From Bdellovibrionota bacterium (GTDB lineage: Bacteria; Bdellovibrionota; Bdellovibrionia; Bdellovibrionales; JAMPXM01): a DNA stretch of 58,944 nucleotides. This document shows positions 27,224 to 36,769 of this stretch, piece by piece. The stretch is from the NCBI GenBank assembly GCA_963170185.1, contig CAUJGS010000052.1:1-58944 (forward strand). The letters run 5' to 3'. Made by a program: the position numbers and the translations under genes. Below the pieces are notes generated by a model. That model had not been told where the DNA came from and ran no database searches. It saw nothing but the letters and a program-made list of their open reading frames with translations. Each line of letters begins with the position of its first letter. Position 1 is the first letter of the stretch.

Positions 27224-28545
27224 CGTTTCAAGTCCTCACGGCTTTGGGGCATAAACTCACCGCGGTTTTCGATAAACGAGATGAGAGGCTGGTAACGTTT
27301 GCTGTCTAAAGGAATCGCCGAGACTTCGATCTGATTCGCTCCATTGAAACGCGAAAGGAATAAGACACTCGAAGTTTCACGGGTTTTCGGATCTTGGATG
27401 GTTTGAATCCAGACCGATTGATTTTTTGAGATGTCGAAACGACTGCTGGCATCTAGCTCGAGAGTTCGTTCACGTGTGAGTTCGCGAGAACGAGCGCCCG
27501 TGGGATCGATAGTCGTCATAACTTCGCGGCGCAGAGTTTCGACCTGATCGCGGATCGGGTCCGGAATGTTAGAGCCATTTGCGAGATCGGTGAGAGCTTT
27601 CTCGACGACAAACGGATCTGGGTTCGTAAAAAACTCCTTCACCGATGAGAAGGTTCCATCTGGCAGCAAAACGTAGACGAGGTAGATCACCACTGGTGCC
27701 GATACCAAGGCGACGTAGCGTTTGAAGACACCCTTGACGTGGTATTCGATCATCTTGGCTTTAACGAAACGCTGAAGCATCAACCAGCGAAGCTTCACGT
27801 AGCCGTCTGACATGGCGATTTCACGCATCTCGGGTTTTTCGACGAAGTTGAGCTGGTTTTTTGTGGCTTCGACTTTGGCAAGCGTCGCCATGTCGACTGT
27901 CGCTGGCAAATTCGCGACGAGGTCATACTTGGCAAGTTCGGGATGCATCGAGAGATCAAAGCCAATACGTGGGTTAATTTTTCCGTCGGCTGTAAGTGGA
28001 TTGCTGGAGATATTGATCGGCTTGCCAAATGGCGGGACGAGTTTGAGGTTGCTTAAGTTGTATTGTTCGCCGTGGCGGAAATCCGCGGTGTAGGTCGCCT
28101 CGATCGAATACTTTCCGACCAGGGGCAAACCAAGCGTAAAGGTTCCGGCGTCGGCCGAGCCGCCACGATCGAAGTCTTTCACCGAAAAAGTTTTTTGACG
28201 GTTGGCCGAGAGCATGCCGACAAACTCGATCAAAGCCGTTTGTGCGTCCTTCGAGAGGCTGACTTCGGAGAAGCGAAGATGACCACCTGGCTGAAGATCA
28301 GACGGTAGGGATTTTTCGAGTTCCGAGAGTTCTCGAGGGCTAACGGAGAGTCGGTTTAAGAGGTGACGATTGCTTGTGGTTGTCGAATAGAATGTGAGTT
28401 CGCAGTCGTTGGCACTTGCCGTTTGCGGCATGAACAACGAAGCCATGACTGGCGTAAGCAGGACTGCCAGACACGGTGCCAAAGTTCGGCACCAGCGCGA
28501 AGCACTGTCTAAGAAGCTGACGATTACGTGATGCGAACGAATCAT
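27220..28545 (-). CDS. exported protein of unknown function, first of the VTC/DUF2252 operon
   Basis: A 441-residue protein, not recognised. A signal peptide with hydrophobic stretch (about 22-40) ends QTASA, followed by NDCELTFYS. A central hydrophobic segment (YVALVSAPVVIYLVYVLLP) could be a membrane helix. The ATG at 28545 is preferred (GAGG 5 bases upstream); the frame extends 52 codons further upstream without a signal peptide. The stop overlaps the start of the DUF2252-like gene by ATGA, so the three genes should be made together. Confidence 0.8.
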   Translation of the reverse strand: MIRSHHVIVSFLDSASRWCRTLAPCLAVLLTPVMASLFMPQTASANDCELTFYSTTTSNRHLLNRLSVSPRELSELEKSLPSDLQPGGHLRFSEVSLSKDAQTALIEFVGMLSANRQKTFSVKDFDRGGSADAGTFTLGLPLVGKYSIEATYTADFRHGEQYNLSNLKLVPPFGKPINISSNPLTADGKINPRIGFDLSMHPELAKYDLVANLPATVDMATLAKVEATKNQLNFVEKPEMREIAMSDGYVKLRWLMLQRFVKAKMIEYHVKGVFKRYVALVSAPVVIYLVYVLLPDGTFSSVKEFFTNPDPFVVEKALTDLANGSNIPDPIRDQVETLRREVMTTIDPTGARSRELTRERTLELDASSRFDISKNQSVWIQTIQDPKTRETSSVLFLSRFNGANQIEVSAIPLDSKRYQPLISFIENRGEFMPQSREDLKR

Positions 28546-28737
28546 GTCTACCTCAAGCAAACAAATGGACGTCAAACGAATGAGTTTGAGGGTCGCAAGT
28601 CCCGGACCAAAAAGCGGGAGCATGGGGCCGGCCTGACCGAACCTTGACCGAGACTTGAAACGCGTTTCAAGACGATGATGGCGAAGCCAGAGTGGACTCA
28701 CGTGCTGAACTGGGCAGAATTTTCGTCGAAAGCGGCC

Positions 28738-28762
28738 TAAAATTGGCCCTCAAGGCAGGGCC
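28738..28762 (-). terminator. terminator of the fusion metalloprotease gene
   Basis: GGCCCT (28745-28750) pairs with AGGGCC (28757-28762); on the minus strand the stem is followed by AATTTTA. It lies about 25 bases after the stop and ahead of the three-gene exported operon. Confidence 0.5.
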
Positions 28763-28784
28763 GCATGTGGCAGGCCAAAGGGTG

Positions 28785-30626
28785 TTAATCCGCAAACCAG
28801 CAGCGCGGGCGAGCCGGGCAAGACTGTTGAGAAATCGAACAGCCGGCCCCCAGGCGGTACGTGTCGAGTCGGCACTGTAGACTTGGGTAAGCCGTGTGGA
28901 GTGTCGTAGACGGAGTTTCTTTTGCGGAAGCTTGAAGCGATGGCAGTGGGACATCCGACTCAAAGTGGTGATGTGAAAAGAGAGCGAACTCGAGCCCCGC
29001 TTGCGCCACGCGCGCTTGAATCTCATCGTCGCTAAGCCCGCGGGCGCGATACACGGTCGGAAGGCAAACGGTCGCCGCAAACCAGTCGCTCTGGCCTTCG
29101 GCGCTGGACCAATGCTCCTCGCGTACGTCCGAGCCGGCCACCGGGAACATCTGCTTGGGCGGCCCTCCTAGCAAGTGGCCGAACTCGTGACAGATGGTGG
29201 CTTCTAGCGCAAGCGAAGTCATTTTTGTCGCACGCACGAACCCGCCCCAGAGCAAAATCTTGAAGGTGCCATTTTCGTCGAGCATGCTGCCGGCCCCCAG
29301 CCAGGGTTTTTCCCAATCAAAGTCCCAAGCGAATTCGCCAGACGCTCCGGTAACCTCACTTGTTTGAACAAGCGGACGCATATGGCCTTCGATTTCATTC
29401 ATCAGAAGAACGGTTTCTAAAACATCAATGTCTGATTCGGGCCGATCGGTAGGAAATGAAATCACACGATCGGATGGGTCGTTGACCGCCTTCACCAAGT
29501 CGGCAAGTTCGCCAAGAGATTCCCCCTTTATCATTTTCCAAAAGACGCCGAACCGTCGATCTGTGAGATCACGGAACGTCACCCACGAGACGTGAGTGTC
29601 GTGCTTACTGGGGTCGAATTCGATACCCCACATAGGATCGATCTCTTGCGGCAGCATCGAGTAACGAACGTCGCCGAGCACGGTTTGGGTTTCGCTTTCG
29701 CGCGACGCTATTCGCGCGACCCAGCCGTCGGAAAACCAATCAAAGCGTTTGATATCGGTTTCAAGAACGCTCGCCATGAGGGCGTTTGGCGCGGTCAGTG
29801 TGTCTACTGCGGCTGTAGAAGAGCCCGATTGTTCGGAAGCAAACTTCGCCCAATCAAACTTCTCTAATCCGACCTTTGTGCCTTCGTAGATCTTGGCCGG
29901 ACCGAAGCCGACGCGAATCGCATCCGAATAGAAGCGTCCGTCGTACTCATATATCGACTTCCAAACAAAGAGTTGGATGATGGTCGGTTTGATATCGCGG
30001 CGAACTGCCGAGTGCCTGCGTTCGGCTAAAAGCTGAGACTGCACATCAAAGGCTCGATCGCGCTGAACAACGCCTAATCCCAAGTACGCAAGCGCGATCA
30101 AAAAACCTGCGCGCGCCCACTTGGGATCCACGAGCTTGGCGGCCAGATAAGAGCCCACAAGCCACGAAAGTGTCGGGACGGGGTCGATAATGCCGACATT
30201 GTTCCAGGCGACGCGGTAGTTTGAAAACGGCCAGAACAACTGCGTCCCGTACGAGGTGCACGAGTCGAGAAGACCGTGAGTCGCCCAGCCAAGGGTTGCA
30301 AACAGCACGAAGAGTTTCCAGCTAAGCCCTTCCGAGAACTTCGGCATGAGTTTTTTTAAAAGCGCGTAGAGAAGAAGTCCGACGAGGGCTCCGCCGACGG
30401 GGATAAAAAGCAGTGAGTGTGTGAAGTGCCGGTGAAACTGAAGGGCTAGTAGCGGGTCTGTTGAGCTTCGAATGAAGACGTCGAGATCCGGGGCCATGCC
30501 GCCTAGGATTCCGGCCAGCATAGCAAGTTTCATCTTGCGCGCGGTGAAAGGCGTTTTCTCGGCTCCAGAGCGCACAAAAGACTGTGCGGCTGTTGCTCCA
30601 ATAAACGCCTGACTCACCGGATCCAT
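28785..30626 (-). CDS. fusion of YdjM/DUF457 membrane hydrolase-like domain and HExxH metallopeptidase-like domain
   Basis: A 613-residue protein made of two parts. Residues 1 to about 370 match the YdjM/DUF457 family of membrane-bound metal-dependent hydrolases: GGMAPDLDVF (42-51), FHRHFTHSL (64-72), and THGLLDSCTSYGTQLFWPFS (116-135), with several membrane helices up to about 187. Residues about 375-613 look like a secreted zinc peptidase: HEFGH at 480-484 inside ATICHEFGHLLGGPP, SSAEGQSDWFA (507-517) as a likely later ligand region, and a Cys-containing tail QCRLDTY. The second part has no signal peptide of its own, so the first may anchor and export it. A missing stop or assembly error between two genes is the main alternative. 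Confidence 0.75.
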   Translation of the reverse strand: MDPVSQAFIGATAAQSFVRSGAEKTPFTARKMKLAMLAGILGGMAPDLDVFIRSSTDPLLALQFHRHFTHSLLFIPVGGALVGLLLYALLKKLMPKFSEGLSWKLFVLFATLGWATHGLLDSCTSYGTQLFWPFSNYRVAWNNVGIIDPVPTLSWLVGSYLAAKLVDPKWARAGFLIALAYLGLGVVQRDRAFDVQSQLLAERRHSAVRRDIKPTIIQLFVWKSIYEYDGRFYSDAIRVGFGPAKIYEGTKVGLEKFDWAKFASEQSGSSTAAVDTLTAPNALMASVLETDIKRFDWFSDGWVARIASRESETQTVLGDVRYSMLPQEIDPMWGIEFDPSKHDTHVSWVTFRDLTDRRFGVFWKMIKGESLGELADLVKAVNDPSDRVISFPTDRPESDIDVLETVLLMNEIEGHMRPLVQTSEVTGASGEFAWDFDWEKPWLGAGSMLDENGTFKILLWGGFVRATKMTSLALEATICHEFGHLLGGPPKQMFPVAGSDVREEHWSSAEGQSDWFAATVCLPTVYRARGLSDDEIQARVAQAGLEFALFSHHHFESDVPLPSLQASAKETPSTTLHTAYPSLQCRLDTYRLGAGCSISQQSCPARPRCWFAD

Positions 30627-30639
30627 TGTCGCCCCTTAT

Positions 30640-31740
30640 CTAAACGTTGAAGCGGAAGAAGAGAACGTCTCCGTCTTTAACTTCGTAGTCCTTCCCTTCA
30701 AGGCGATACTTGCCGGCTTCTTTTACCGCGGGCTCTGACTTCAATGTGAAGAGATCGTCGCAGTGGTAGGTCTCGGCACGGATGAACCCTTTTTCGAAAT
30801 CCGAGTGGATGACGCCCGCCGCTTGCGGAGCCTTCATGCCTTTGCGGATAGTCCAGGCGCGAACCTCTTTTTCACCGGCCGTGAAGTACGTGTAAAGGCC
30901 AAGCAGTTTGTACGCTTCGCGAATGAGGCGGTTAAGACCAGGCTCTTCGGTGCCGAGCGAAGCCAAGAAGTCCGCGCGCTCTTCTTCGGGAAGAGTTGAA
31001 ATCTCAGCTTCCATTGCCGAGCAGATCAAAATCGCGTTGTTGCCTTCGGACTTCGCATGTTCTTCGACTTGTTTGGACCAAGCGTTGCCGCCAGCGGAGA
31101 AATCGGCTTCGTTCACATTGCAAACGTAAAGCACGGGTTTCATCGTGAGAAGGTGCAGGTCTTTTACGATTGGCACTTCCGCGTCGGTCAGTGGAACCGA
31201 GCGTGCGGCTCTTCCAGCTCCAAGGGCTTCGACGATTTTTTTGAACGCGTCGTACTCGGCTTTGGCCTTTTTGTCCGAGCCGGTTTTTGCGAGCTTTTCG
31301 ACTTTTTGAATTCGTTTTTCCACCGAGTCGAGATCGGCAAGCAGAAGCTCGGTGTTGATGACGCCGATGTCACGAAGTGGATCAACGCTTCCGGAGACGT
31401 GAATGATGTTGGGGTCGTCAAAACAACGAACGACATGCGTGATTGCGTCTGTCGAGCGGATGTGGCCCAGGAACTGGTTGCCAAGGCCTTCGCCTTTTGA
31501 GGCACCGGCGACAAGGCCGGCGATATCGACAAACTCCATCGAAGTCGGAATGAGGGACTTTGGTTTAATCAGTTCGCTGATTTTTTTAAGACGCTCATCC
31601 GGAACCGCGACGACACCGACGTTCGGGTCGATCGTGCAAAACGGGTAGTTCGCGGCTTCTGCTTTGTTTGAGGTCAGCGCATTGAAGAGAGTCGATTTTC
31701 CAACGTTTGGAAGACCTACGATTCCCACCTGCAAACTCAT
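30640..31740 (-). CDS. ychF: redox-regulated ribosome-binding ATPase YchF
   Basis: A 366-residue Obg-like P-loop protein of the usual length. G1 is GLPNVGKST (9-17), G3 is [15 protein letters not shown], and the NVNEADF segment replaces the GTP-specifying NKxD, consistent with ATP preference. The C-terminal TGS-like domain ends [21 protein letters not shown]. It starts one base after pth ends, so pth and ychF are coupled, a common bacterial pairing. Confidence 0.98.
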   Translation of the reverse strand: MSLQVGIVGLPNVGKSTLFNALTSNKAEAANYPFCTIDPNVGVVAVPDERLKKISELIKPKSLIPTSMEFVDIAGLVAGASKGEGLGNQFLGHIRSTDAITHVVRCFDDPNIIHVSGSVDPLRDIGVINTELLLADLDSVEKRIQKVEKLAKTGSDKKAKAEYDAFKKIVEALGAGRAARSVPLTDAEVPIVKDLHLLTMKPVLYVCNVNEADFSAGGNAWSKQVEEHAKSEGNNAILICSAMEAEISTLPEEERADFLASLGTEEPGLNRLIREAYKLLGLYTYFTAGEKEVRAWTIRKGMKAPQAAGVIHSDFEKGFIRAETYHCDDLFTLKSEPAVKEAGKYRLEGKDYEVKDGDVLFFRFNV

Positions 31741-31741
31741 T

Positions 31742-32335
31742 TCAAGACTCCTTTTCGCTAGCTAACGGGCCACGTGTGTAAGCCGTCGCTGTCTTCTGAT
31801 AACCGTTCAACACGAAACTTTCGATGGCGTCACCCGCTGTATCGAGGAAATCCATCAAATGGGCAGTTTCTTCTGGGAAAAAGCCCGAGAGCACCCAGTT
31901 TGCGATATCCCACCGAGGATCCGGTGGCTTGCCAACACCCAGTTTCAGCCGCGTGTAATCTTGCGTGCCAAGTTTTTCGTTTAAGCTCTTAAGACCATTG
32001 TGTCCGCCAGGCCCACGATTACGCTGAACCTTGATAGCTCCGAAGCCGATATCGAGTTCGTCGTGAACGACGAGCACGTGATCGAGGTCGATTTTGTAGA
32101 AGTCCATCAAAGGCTGAACAGCTTCGCCGCTTAAGTTCATGAACGTCTGTGGTTTAGCGAAGATCACATCCTGACCTTCGATCTTCACGCGCGCTGTGAG
32201 CGCCTTGAACTGTTCTTTCCATGTCGGTTTTCCGCCAGCTGACTCGAAGTAGCGATCCAGCGCCATAAAGCCGATATTGTGTCGTGTGAGCAGGTACTTC
32301 GCGCCTGGATTTCCTAGTCCGACAATCAGGAACAT
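31742..32335 (-). CDS. pth: peptidyl-tRNA hydrolase
   Basis: A 197-residue enzyme that releases peptides from prematurely dropped peptidyl-tRNA. Asn9 in VGLGNPG, His19 in TRHNIGF (catalytic) and Asp92 in VHDELD are present, as is [11 protein letters not shown]. It lies between rplY and ychF on the same strand, after a terminator-like stem. Confidence 0.98.
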   Translation of the reverse strand: MFLIVGLGNPGAKYLLTRHNIGFMALDRYFESAGGKPTWKEQFKALTARVKIEGQDVIFAKPQTFMNLSGEAVQPLMDFYKIDLDHVLVVHDELDIGFGAIKVQRNRGPGGHNGLKSLNEKLGTQDYTRLKLGVGKPPDPRWDIANWVLSGFFPEETAHLMDFLDTAGDAIESFVLNGYQKTATAYTRGPLASEKES

Positions 32336-32372
32336 CTTAAAAAATCTCCTAGGGAGTCGTTTGCGCCTAAAG

Positions 32373-32403
32373 AAAAAGCCGCCGATTGCTCAGGCGGCTT
32401 TTT
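32373..32403 (-). terminator. terminator after rplY
   Basis: AAAGCCGCC (32375-32383) pairs with GGCGGCTTT (32393-32401), flanked by A and T runs so it can work on either strand. It lies 27 bases past the rplY stop and 40 bases ahead of pth, so pth may need its own promoter or read-through. Confidence 0.85.
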
Positions 32404-32429
32404 CATTCGAACAAGCAGACTCGAACGTC

Positions 32430-33098
32430 TTACTTCTTCTTGTCGTCGGCTTTCGCTGCCGCCGGAGCTGCTGCCGCGCCAGCTGCTGGAGCCGCCGCTG
32501 CGTCTGCTGCCGCTGCAGGAGTCGCCGCTTCTTCTTTCGGAACCGAAACGGTCGCGAGAGTGAGAGTAGGTAGAGAGATGATCTTTACGCCAGCCGGAGC
32601 TTTGAGGTCCGAAACGTGGAGAGCATCGCCGACGTTCATAGTCGAAACGTCGACCAAGATTTCGTCAGGGATTTCGTTTGGTTTACATTCAACTTCAACG
32701 TCACGAACGATGAGTTCAAGAACGCCGCCATCCGAGAGACCAGCTGGCTTTCCGTCGAAACGTAGACCGATGCTGACGCGGATGTTCGATGACATGTCGA
32801 TCGCGTAGAAGTCGACGTGTACAGGACGGCGTGTGACAGGGTGAACTTGGATGTCACGAAGCAGAACCGCTACTTTGTCGACGCCTGCGACGTCTGATTT
32901 CAAGTTGAAGATCGTCGATTCGAATTTGCGACCGTAGTACTTACGGAGAAGTTTTTCTTCCGCGAGAACGTTGATTGGAGCTGTTTTTGGACCGTAGATC
33001 ACACCGGGAACCATGCCCTGTGTACGGCTTGTGCGCGAAGCGTGTTTGCCGGTTTCGCGTGCTGCTACGGGAATTTCAATACGTGGTCCTGCTGCCAT
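32430..33098 (-). CDS. rplY: 50S ribosomal protein L25 (Ctc/TL5 form)
   Basis: A 222-residue long-form L25 that binds 5S rRNA. The N-terminal half (about 1-95) carries GVIYGPKTAPINVLAEEK and VHVDFYAID, the C-terminal TL5-like beta domain follows (about 96-185), and the last 35 residues are an Ala-rich, Lys-ended tail. The leader contains two exact 10-base direct repeats and a hairpin. Confidence 0.96.
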   Translation of the reverse strand: MAAGPRIEIPVAARETGKHASRTSRTQGMVPGVIYGPKTAPINVLAEEKLLRKYYGRKFESTIFNLKSDVAGVDKVAVLLRDIQVHPVTRRPVHVDFYAIDMSSNIRVSIGLRFDGKPAGLSDGGVLELIVRDVEVECKPNEIPDEILVDVSTMNVGDALHVSDLKAPAGVKIISLPTLTLATVSVPKEEAATPAAAADAAAAPAAGAAAAPAAAKADDKKK

Positions 33099-33136
33099 GA
33101 CTCATAACCTTTCAGGGGCGTTTCCCAACGGAAGTT

Positions 33137-33161
33137 AAAACATCTCCAGAGAAAACATCTC
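33137..33161. repeat. direct repeat in the rplY leader
   Basis: AAAACATCTC at 33137-33146 and again at 33152-33161, exact copies 15 bases apart centre to centre, 39 bases upstream of the rplY start. Could be a protein-binding or RNA-based control site. Confidence 0.6.
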
Positions 33162-33194
33162 GTGGGAGACACCGACCGTCCACATTCGAGCCGG

Positions 33195-33211
33195 GGGTCT
33201 TAAAGAGACCC
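33195..33211 (-). promoter_or_regulatory. hairpin in the rplY leader or prs trailer
   Basis: GGGTCT (33195-33200) pairs with AGACCC (33206-33211) around a 5-nt loop, in the 206-base prs-rplY gap. No T run follows; role unclear. Confidence 0.35.
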
Positions 33212-33304
33212 GTTCCGCTTTGTCCGCCTTGCCTAAGTAAAAGTGGAGGAAAGGTAATCCCACGATTTCGCTAAGGAAGCAAGGCCGGAGGCCATTGCGG
33301 CACC

Positions 33305-34249
33305 TTAGTCAAATAGGGAGCTGACGGAGGCGTTGCCGTAGATGCGGCTGATGGCTTCCGCGACAACCGGAGCGACCGAGATAACCTCAATCTTTCCGCA
33401 GGCTTGAGCTTTTTCGGTCAGAGGAATGGTGTCGGTGACCAAAACCTTGGTGATGCCGCTTTCGGTGAGGCGTGCGATGGCTGGGCCTGAAAGCACCGCG
33501 TGGCTTGCCACCGCGAACACTTGGCGGGCGCCGTTTTTCAACAGGCTATCCACGGCCTGAGTCAGTGTACCGGCCGTGTCGATCATATCGTCGACGATGA
33601 TAGCCGTTTTGTCTTTCACGTCGCCGATCAGATGAAGCGCCTTGGCTTCGTTTGGACCCGAGCGGCGTTTGTCGATGATCGCCAAAGACGCCTCGATACG
33701 TTTTGCAAACGCACGCGTGCGCTCGACGCCGCCGGCATCAGGTGAAACCGCGACGAACTCTTCACCGACACCCCATTTTTCACGAAACGCGCGAGCCAAA
33801 GTTGGAATCGCGAACAAGTGATCAACCGGTACGTTGAAGAAGCCTTGGATTTGGGCTGCGTGAAGATCGACGCAAACCACGCGCGTCGCACCGGCAGACG
33901 TCAAAAGATCGGCGATGCACTTAGCGGAAATCGGAGCACGAGGTGCGACTTTGCGATCTTGGCGAGCGTAGCCGTAGTAGGGGAGAACTGCTGTGATCTG
34001 TCGAGCCGACGCACGCTTAAGAGCGTCGATCATCAAAAACAGCTCCATGTAGTTTTCGTTCACCGGTGGGCAGGTGCTTTGGATGACGAACACGCTGTCG
34101 CCGCGAACTGACTCGTGGATTTCAACTTGGACTTCGCCATCCGCGAAGCGTTTGATCTCGCTGTATCCGAGTTGAACTCCGGCAGACGCAGCCACTTTTT
34201 CGGCGAAAGCTCGGTTAGAGTTTCCAGAAAAAATCTTGAGTCCTGGCAT
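33305..34249 (-). CDS. prs: ribose-phosphate pyrophosphokinase
   Basis: A 314-residue PRPP synthetase feeding purine, pyrimidine and histidine synthesis. Seen: the FADGEVQVEI block, the catalytic/ATP loop DLHAAQIQGFF, and the PRPP-binding loop IIVDDMIDTAGTLTQA. The order rdgB-prs-rplY-pth-ychF is typical of housekeeping clusters. Confidence 0.98.
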   Translation of the reverse strand: MPGLKIFSGNSNRAFAEKVAASAGVQLGYSEIKRFADGEVQVEIHESVRGDSVFVIQSTCPPVNENYMELFLMIDALKRASARQITAVLPYYGYARQDRKVAPRAPISAKCIADLLTSAGATRVVCVDLHAAQIQGFFNVPVDHLFAIPTLARAFREKWGVGEEFVAVSPDAGGVERTRAFAKRIEASLAIIDKRRSGPNEAKALHLIGDVKDKTAIIVDDMIDTAGTLTQAVDSLLKNGARQVFAVASHAVLSGPAIARLTESGITKVLVTDTIPLTEKAQACGKIEVISVAPVVAEAISRIYGNASVSSLFD

Positions 34250-34313
34250 GAAAGACTCCCTTCGCGCGCTGGCCGAGTTGGTATGAAGCTCGATTGCGCC
34301 CGAGTCTAACTAA

Positions 34314-34934
34314 CTAGGGTTTCTGTCGCAAGAGCTCGAGCAGTTTTTCCACGGCTCGTGCGCGATGCGAAACCTTGTTTTTAAAGGCCAAGCCCAGTTC
34401 TGCCAGTGTTTTGGTCTCACCCTCTGGAATGAAAACACTATCGTAGCCGAAGCCCGTTTTCCCAGCCTCCGCCTTGGCGATGGTGCCCTTGAGCTCGCCA
34501 TCGAAGAGGTGCTCCTGCCCGTCTGAGTCGAAGACCACCATTTGGCAAATAAACGAGGCATTGCGGTTGGCAAGCGCCTTCAAGCCCATGATTTTTAAGA
34601 GTTTCGCGCGGTTTTCAAAGTCGCTCGCCTTGGGGCCTGCGTAGCGAGCCGAGTGCACGCCAGGGAGGCCATTCATGCCTTCGACCGCAAGCCCCGAGTC
34701 TTCCGCCACGATCCAGGCACCTGGGCGGACGGCCTTTAGCGAGCGTGCCTTGATTCGGGCGTTGTCGAGAAAGGTCGCGCCGGTTTCTTCCGGAGGGAAG
34801 TAGGTGTCGAGATCGCCCAAAGTTTTGAGCTTCAGCTTTCCCTCTTTGATGAGAGGTTCGAGAATCATCTCGAATTCGAGAAGCTTTCCACGATTTGTCG
34901 TTGCGATCCAGAGTTCCATGAGGGGCGTATCCAT
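34314..34934 (-). CDS. rdgB: XTP/dITP pyrophosphatase (non-canonical purine NTPase)
   Basis: A 206-residue Ham1/RdgB family protein that removes ITP and XTP. ATTNRGKLLEFE at the N-terminus, AEDSGLAVEGMNGLPGVHSARYAG and FGYDSVFIPEGE are hallmark blocks, including the metal-binding Glu/Asp. The start may be the ATG at 34934 or 34919; neither has a clear ribosome-binding site. It follows rph by 28 bases. Confidence 0.97.
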   Translation of the reverse strand: MDTPLMELWIATTNRGKLLEFEMILEPLIKEGKLKLKTLGDLDTYFPPEETGATFLDNARIKARSLKAVRPGAWIVAEDSGLAVEGMNGLPGVHSARYAGPKASDFENRAKLLKIMGLKALANRNASFICQMVVFDSDGQEHLFDGELKGTIAKAEAGKTGFGYDSVFIPEGETKTLAELGLAFKNKVSHRARAVEKLLELLRQKP

Positions 34935-34962
34935 TTCTATGTCAGGCGATTTTATTCGGGCG

Positions 34963-35721
34963 TTAGATTTTTAAACTAGGGAAGTAAGAGCTAATGACTT
35001 TGGCTTGAGCCTCAAAAAGCTCTCGGCAACCAGCGGTTGCCACGTCCAATGCGGCGTCGAGTTCCTGGCGAGAGAACGCGACCGTCTCGGCCGTGCCTTG
35101 GAGCTCCACGAAGCGTCCGTCGTGGGTCATGACGACGTTTAAGTCCGTGCCGATGGCCGAGTCTTCTTCATAGTTAAGATCCAAGAGGGCCGCATTTTCT
35201 TTGAGGCCGACACTGACCGCTGAAACATAGTGAGTCAGTGGTTCCGCGTGCGCCGGAATGAGGCCAGCGAGCTTCATCTTCGCGATCGCCAAAGCCAAGG
35301 CGACAAAGCCGCCGGTAATAGCGGCCGTGCGTGTGCCGCCGTCGGCTTGAAGCACGTCGCAGTCGACGGTGATCGACTTTTCGCCAAGCGCCTTTAAGTC
35401 GCAAGCGGCGCGAAGCGAGCGTGCGATGAGGCGTGAGATCTCTTGGCTGCGGCCCGAGTTCGTGGCCTTTTCACGCGAGATGCGGGTGTGGGTCGAGCGC
35501 GGGAGCATGCTGTACTCGGCTGTCACCCAGCCTTTGCCGCCGCCTTGAAGCCACTTGGGAACCGATGTCTCAGCACTTGCCGTGCAGAGCACGCGTGTTT
35601 CGCCGAACTCGACGAGGACCGAGCCCTCGGCGTGTTTGGTGAATCCTGGAGTGATTTTGATTTTGCGCAATTCATTGAATTTGCGGCCGTCGGCGCGCGA
35701 GAGCGAAGATGTGTTCGTCAT
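34963..35721 (-). CDS. rph: ribonuclease PH
   Basis: A 252-residue phosphorolytic 3'-exonuclease that trims tRNA 3' ends. LCTASAE, the basic [12 protein letters not shown] loop, [17 protein letters not shown], and [19 protein letters not shown] are all present. Coupled with rdgB, as in many genomes. It is 33 bases downstream of the amidase gene. Confidence 0.98.
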   Translation of the reverse strand: MTNTSSLSRADGRKFNELRKIKITPGFTKHAEGSVLVEFGETRVLCTASAETSVPKWLQGGGKGWVTAEYSMLPRSTHTRISREKATNSGRSQEISRLIARSLRAACDLKALGEKSITVDCDVLQADGGTRTAAITGGFVALALAIAKMKLAGLIPAHAEPLTHYVSAVSVGLKENAALLDLNYEEDSAIGTDLNVVMTHDGRFVELQGTAETVAFSRQELDAALDVATAGCRELFEAQAKVISSYFPSLKI

Positions 35722-35754
35722 GGCTTGGACCTTACGGGGGCGGCAAAGGCCGGG

Positions 35755-36699
35755 TCAAGGCAGCGCTGCTCGATCGTCGGATTTTTTACCGCTATTTTCC
35801 GCCATATTCTTGCGGATACCCTCGGAAATCGCTCTGGCGAGGCGCTCTTGATAGGGGGCTTGGGTGAGTTTTTCGCCTTCGCGTTTGTGACTCAAAAATC
35901 CGACCTCCACCAAGACCGACGGCATAGCCACATGGGAGACGAGAAAAAACGGCGCCTGACGAATTGCGCGGCTGGAGCTTCGAACCGCGGGGTCGGCGAT
36001 TTTCCATTCCTCAAAAAGCGCGACAGCAAGTTCGCTGGAGGCGCGCACACGCGCGCTGCGGTCGAGATCTTCGAGGATGTTCTTCAGATCGCGTCGAACA
36101 CGTGGGTCTTCGTAGGTGATTTCAGGCGTGCGTGCCGCTTCGGCCTGGCGAAGGCCAGAAAGCTGAGTGCGGTCGGCCCCAGTAGCAGAGCTATTGTCGT
36201 TGTCCGCTTCGCTTGCCTTCTCGTGTTTGGCGACGTGAGACGAGTGCTCGCTGTCGGCTTGGTTTTCGGAACCCGCATTTTCACGGTTGGCGAGAAACAG
36301 CGCCTCTTCATCAACAGGCACCTGGTTTTGAAAGTAAAACTCTTTGCCCTTGGCGCGTGGGTCTTCGGAGGAGTTCAGATGGATACTGACAAAAAGATCG
36401 CCGCGCGCGCGGTTGGCGATATGGGCTCGTTTTTCTAGCGAAAGCCATTCGTCCTTGGTGCGTGTGTACAAGACCCTATGCCCGGCATCCTCGAGTTTTT
36501 GTCCCACCAGCTTCGTGATTTTTAGAGCGATCTCACTTTCAAAGACGCCGTCTTGTGAGGCGCCTCGGTCGTGGCCCCCGTGGCCGGCGTCTAGAATGAT
36601 GAGCTTGTTGTTTTTTGGCGAAGGTGAGCTTGCCGTGGCGCCGGCCGGTGCCGAGAGGAGGGTCGAAAGCAGGGTTGAAAGCAGGAGGGAAGTGATCAT
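35755..36699 (-). CDS. N-acetylmuramoyl-L-alanine amidase (Amidase_3)
   Basis: A 314-residue exported zinc amidase that cuts the amide between muramic acid and the stem peptide. Signal peptide at residues 1-21 with a short Leu-Leu-Ser-Thr repeat. Zinc ligands: His40 in ILDAGHGGHD, Glu54 in GVFESEIAL, His in FVSIHLNSS; catalytic Glu in VLVEVGFLSH. An insertion of about 60 charged residues separates the second His from the final helices, close to where AmiB/AmiC carry an autoinhibitory helix. It is first of the downstream housekeeping genes. Confidence 0.95.
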   Translation of the reverse strand: MITSLLLSTLLSTLLSAPAGATASSPSPKNNKLIILDAGHGGHDRGASQDGVFESEIALKITKLVGQKLEDAGHRVLYTRTKDEWLSLEKRAHIANRARGDLFVSIHLNSSEDPRAKGKEFYFQNQVPVDEEALFLANRENAGSENQADSEHSSHVAKHEKASEADNDNSSATGADRTQLSGLRQAEAARTPEITYEDPRVRRDLKNILEDLDRSARVRASSELAVALFEEWKIADPAVRSSSRAIRQAPFFLVSHVAMPSVLVEVGFLSHKREGEKLTQAPYQERLARAISEGIRKNMAENSGKKSDDRAALP

Positions 36700-36769
36700 T
36701 CCCCATTATCCCAGCTTGCGCGCTTTGCGTGCTAGGGGCCTTAGGTCCGAAATCGTCGGAAGGAGAAAT

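Noticed and set aside
35443-36438. A 331-codon plus-strand frame opposite the rph/amidase genes
   Set aside because: Both opposite genes are well supported; the frame lacks start signals and protein-like composition.
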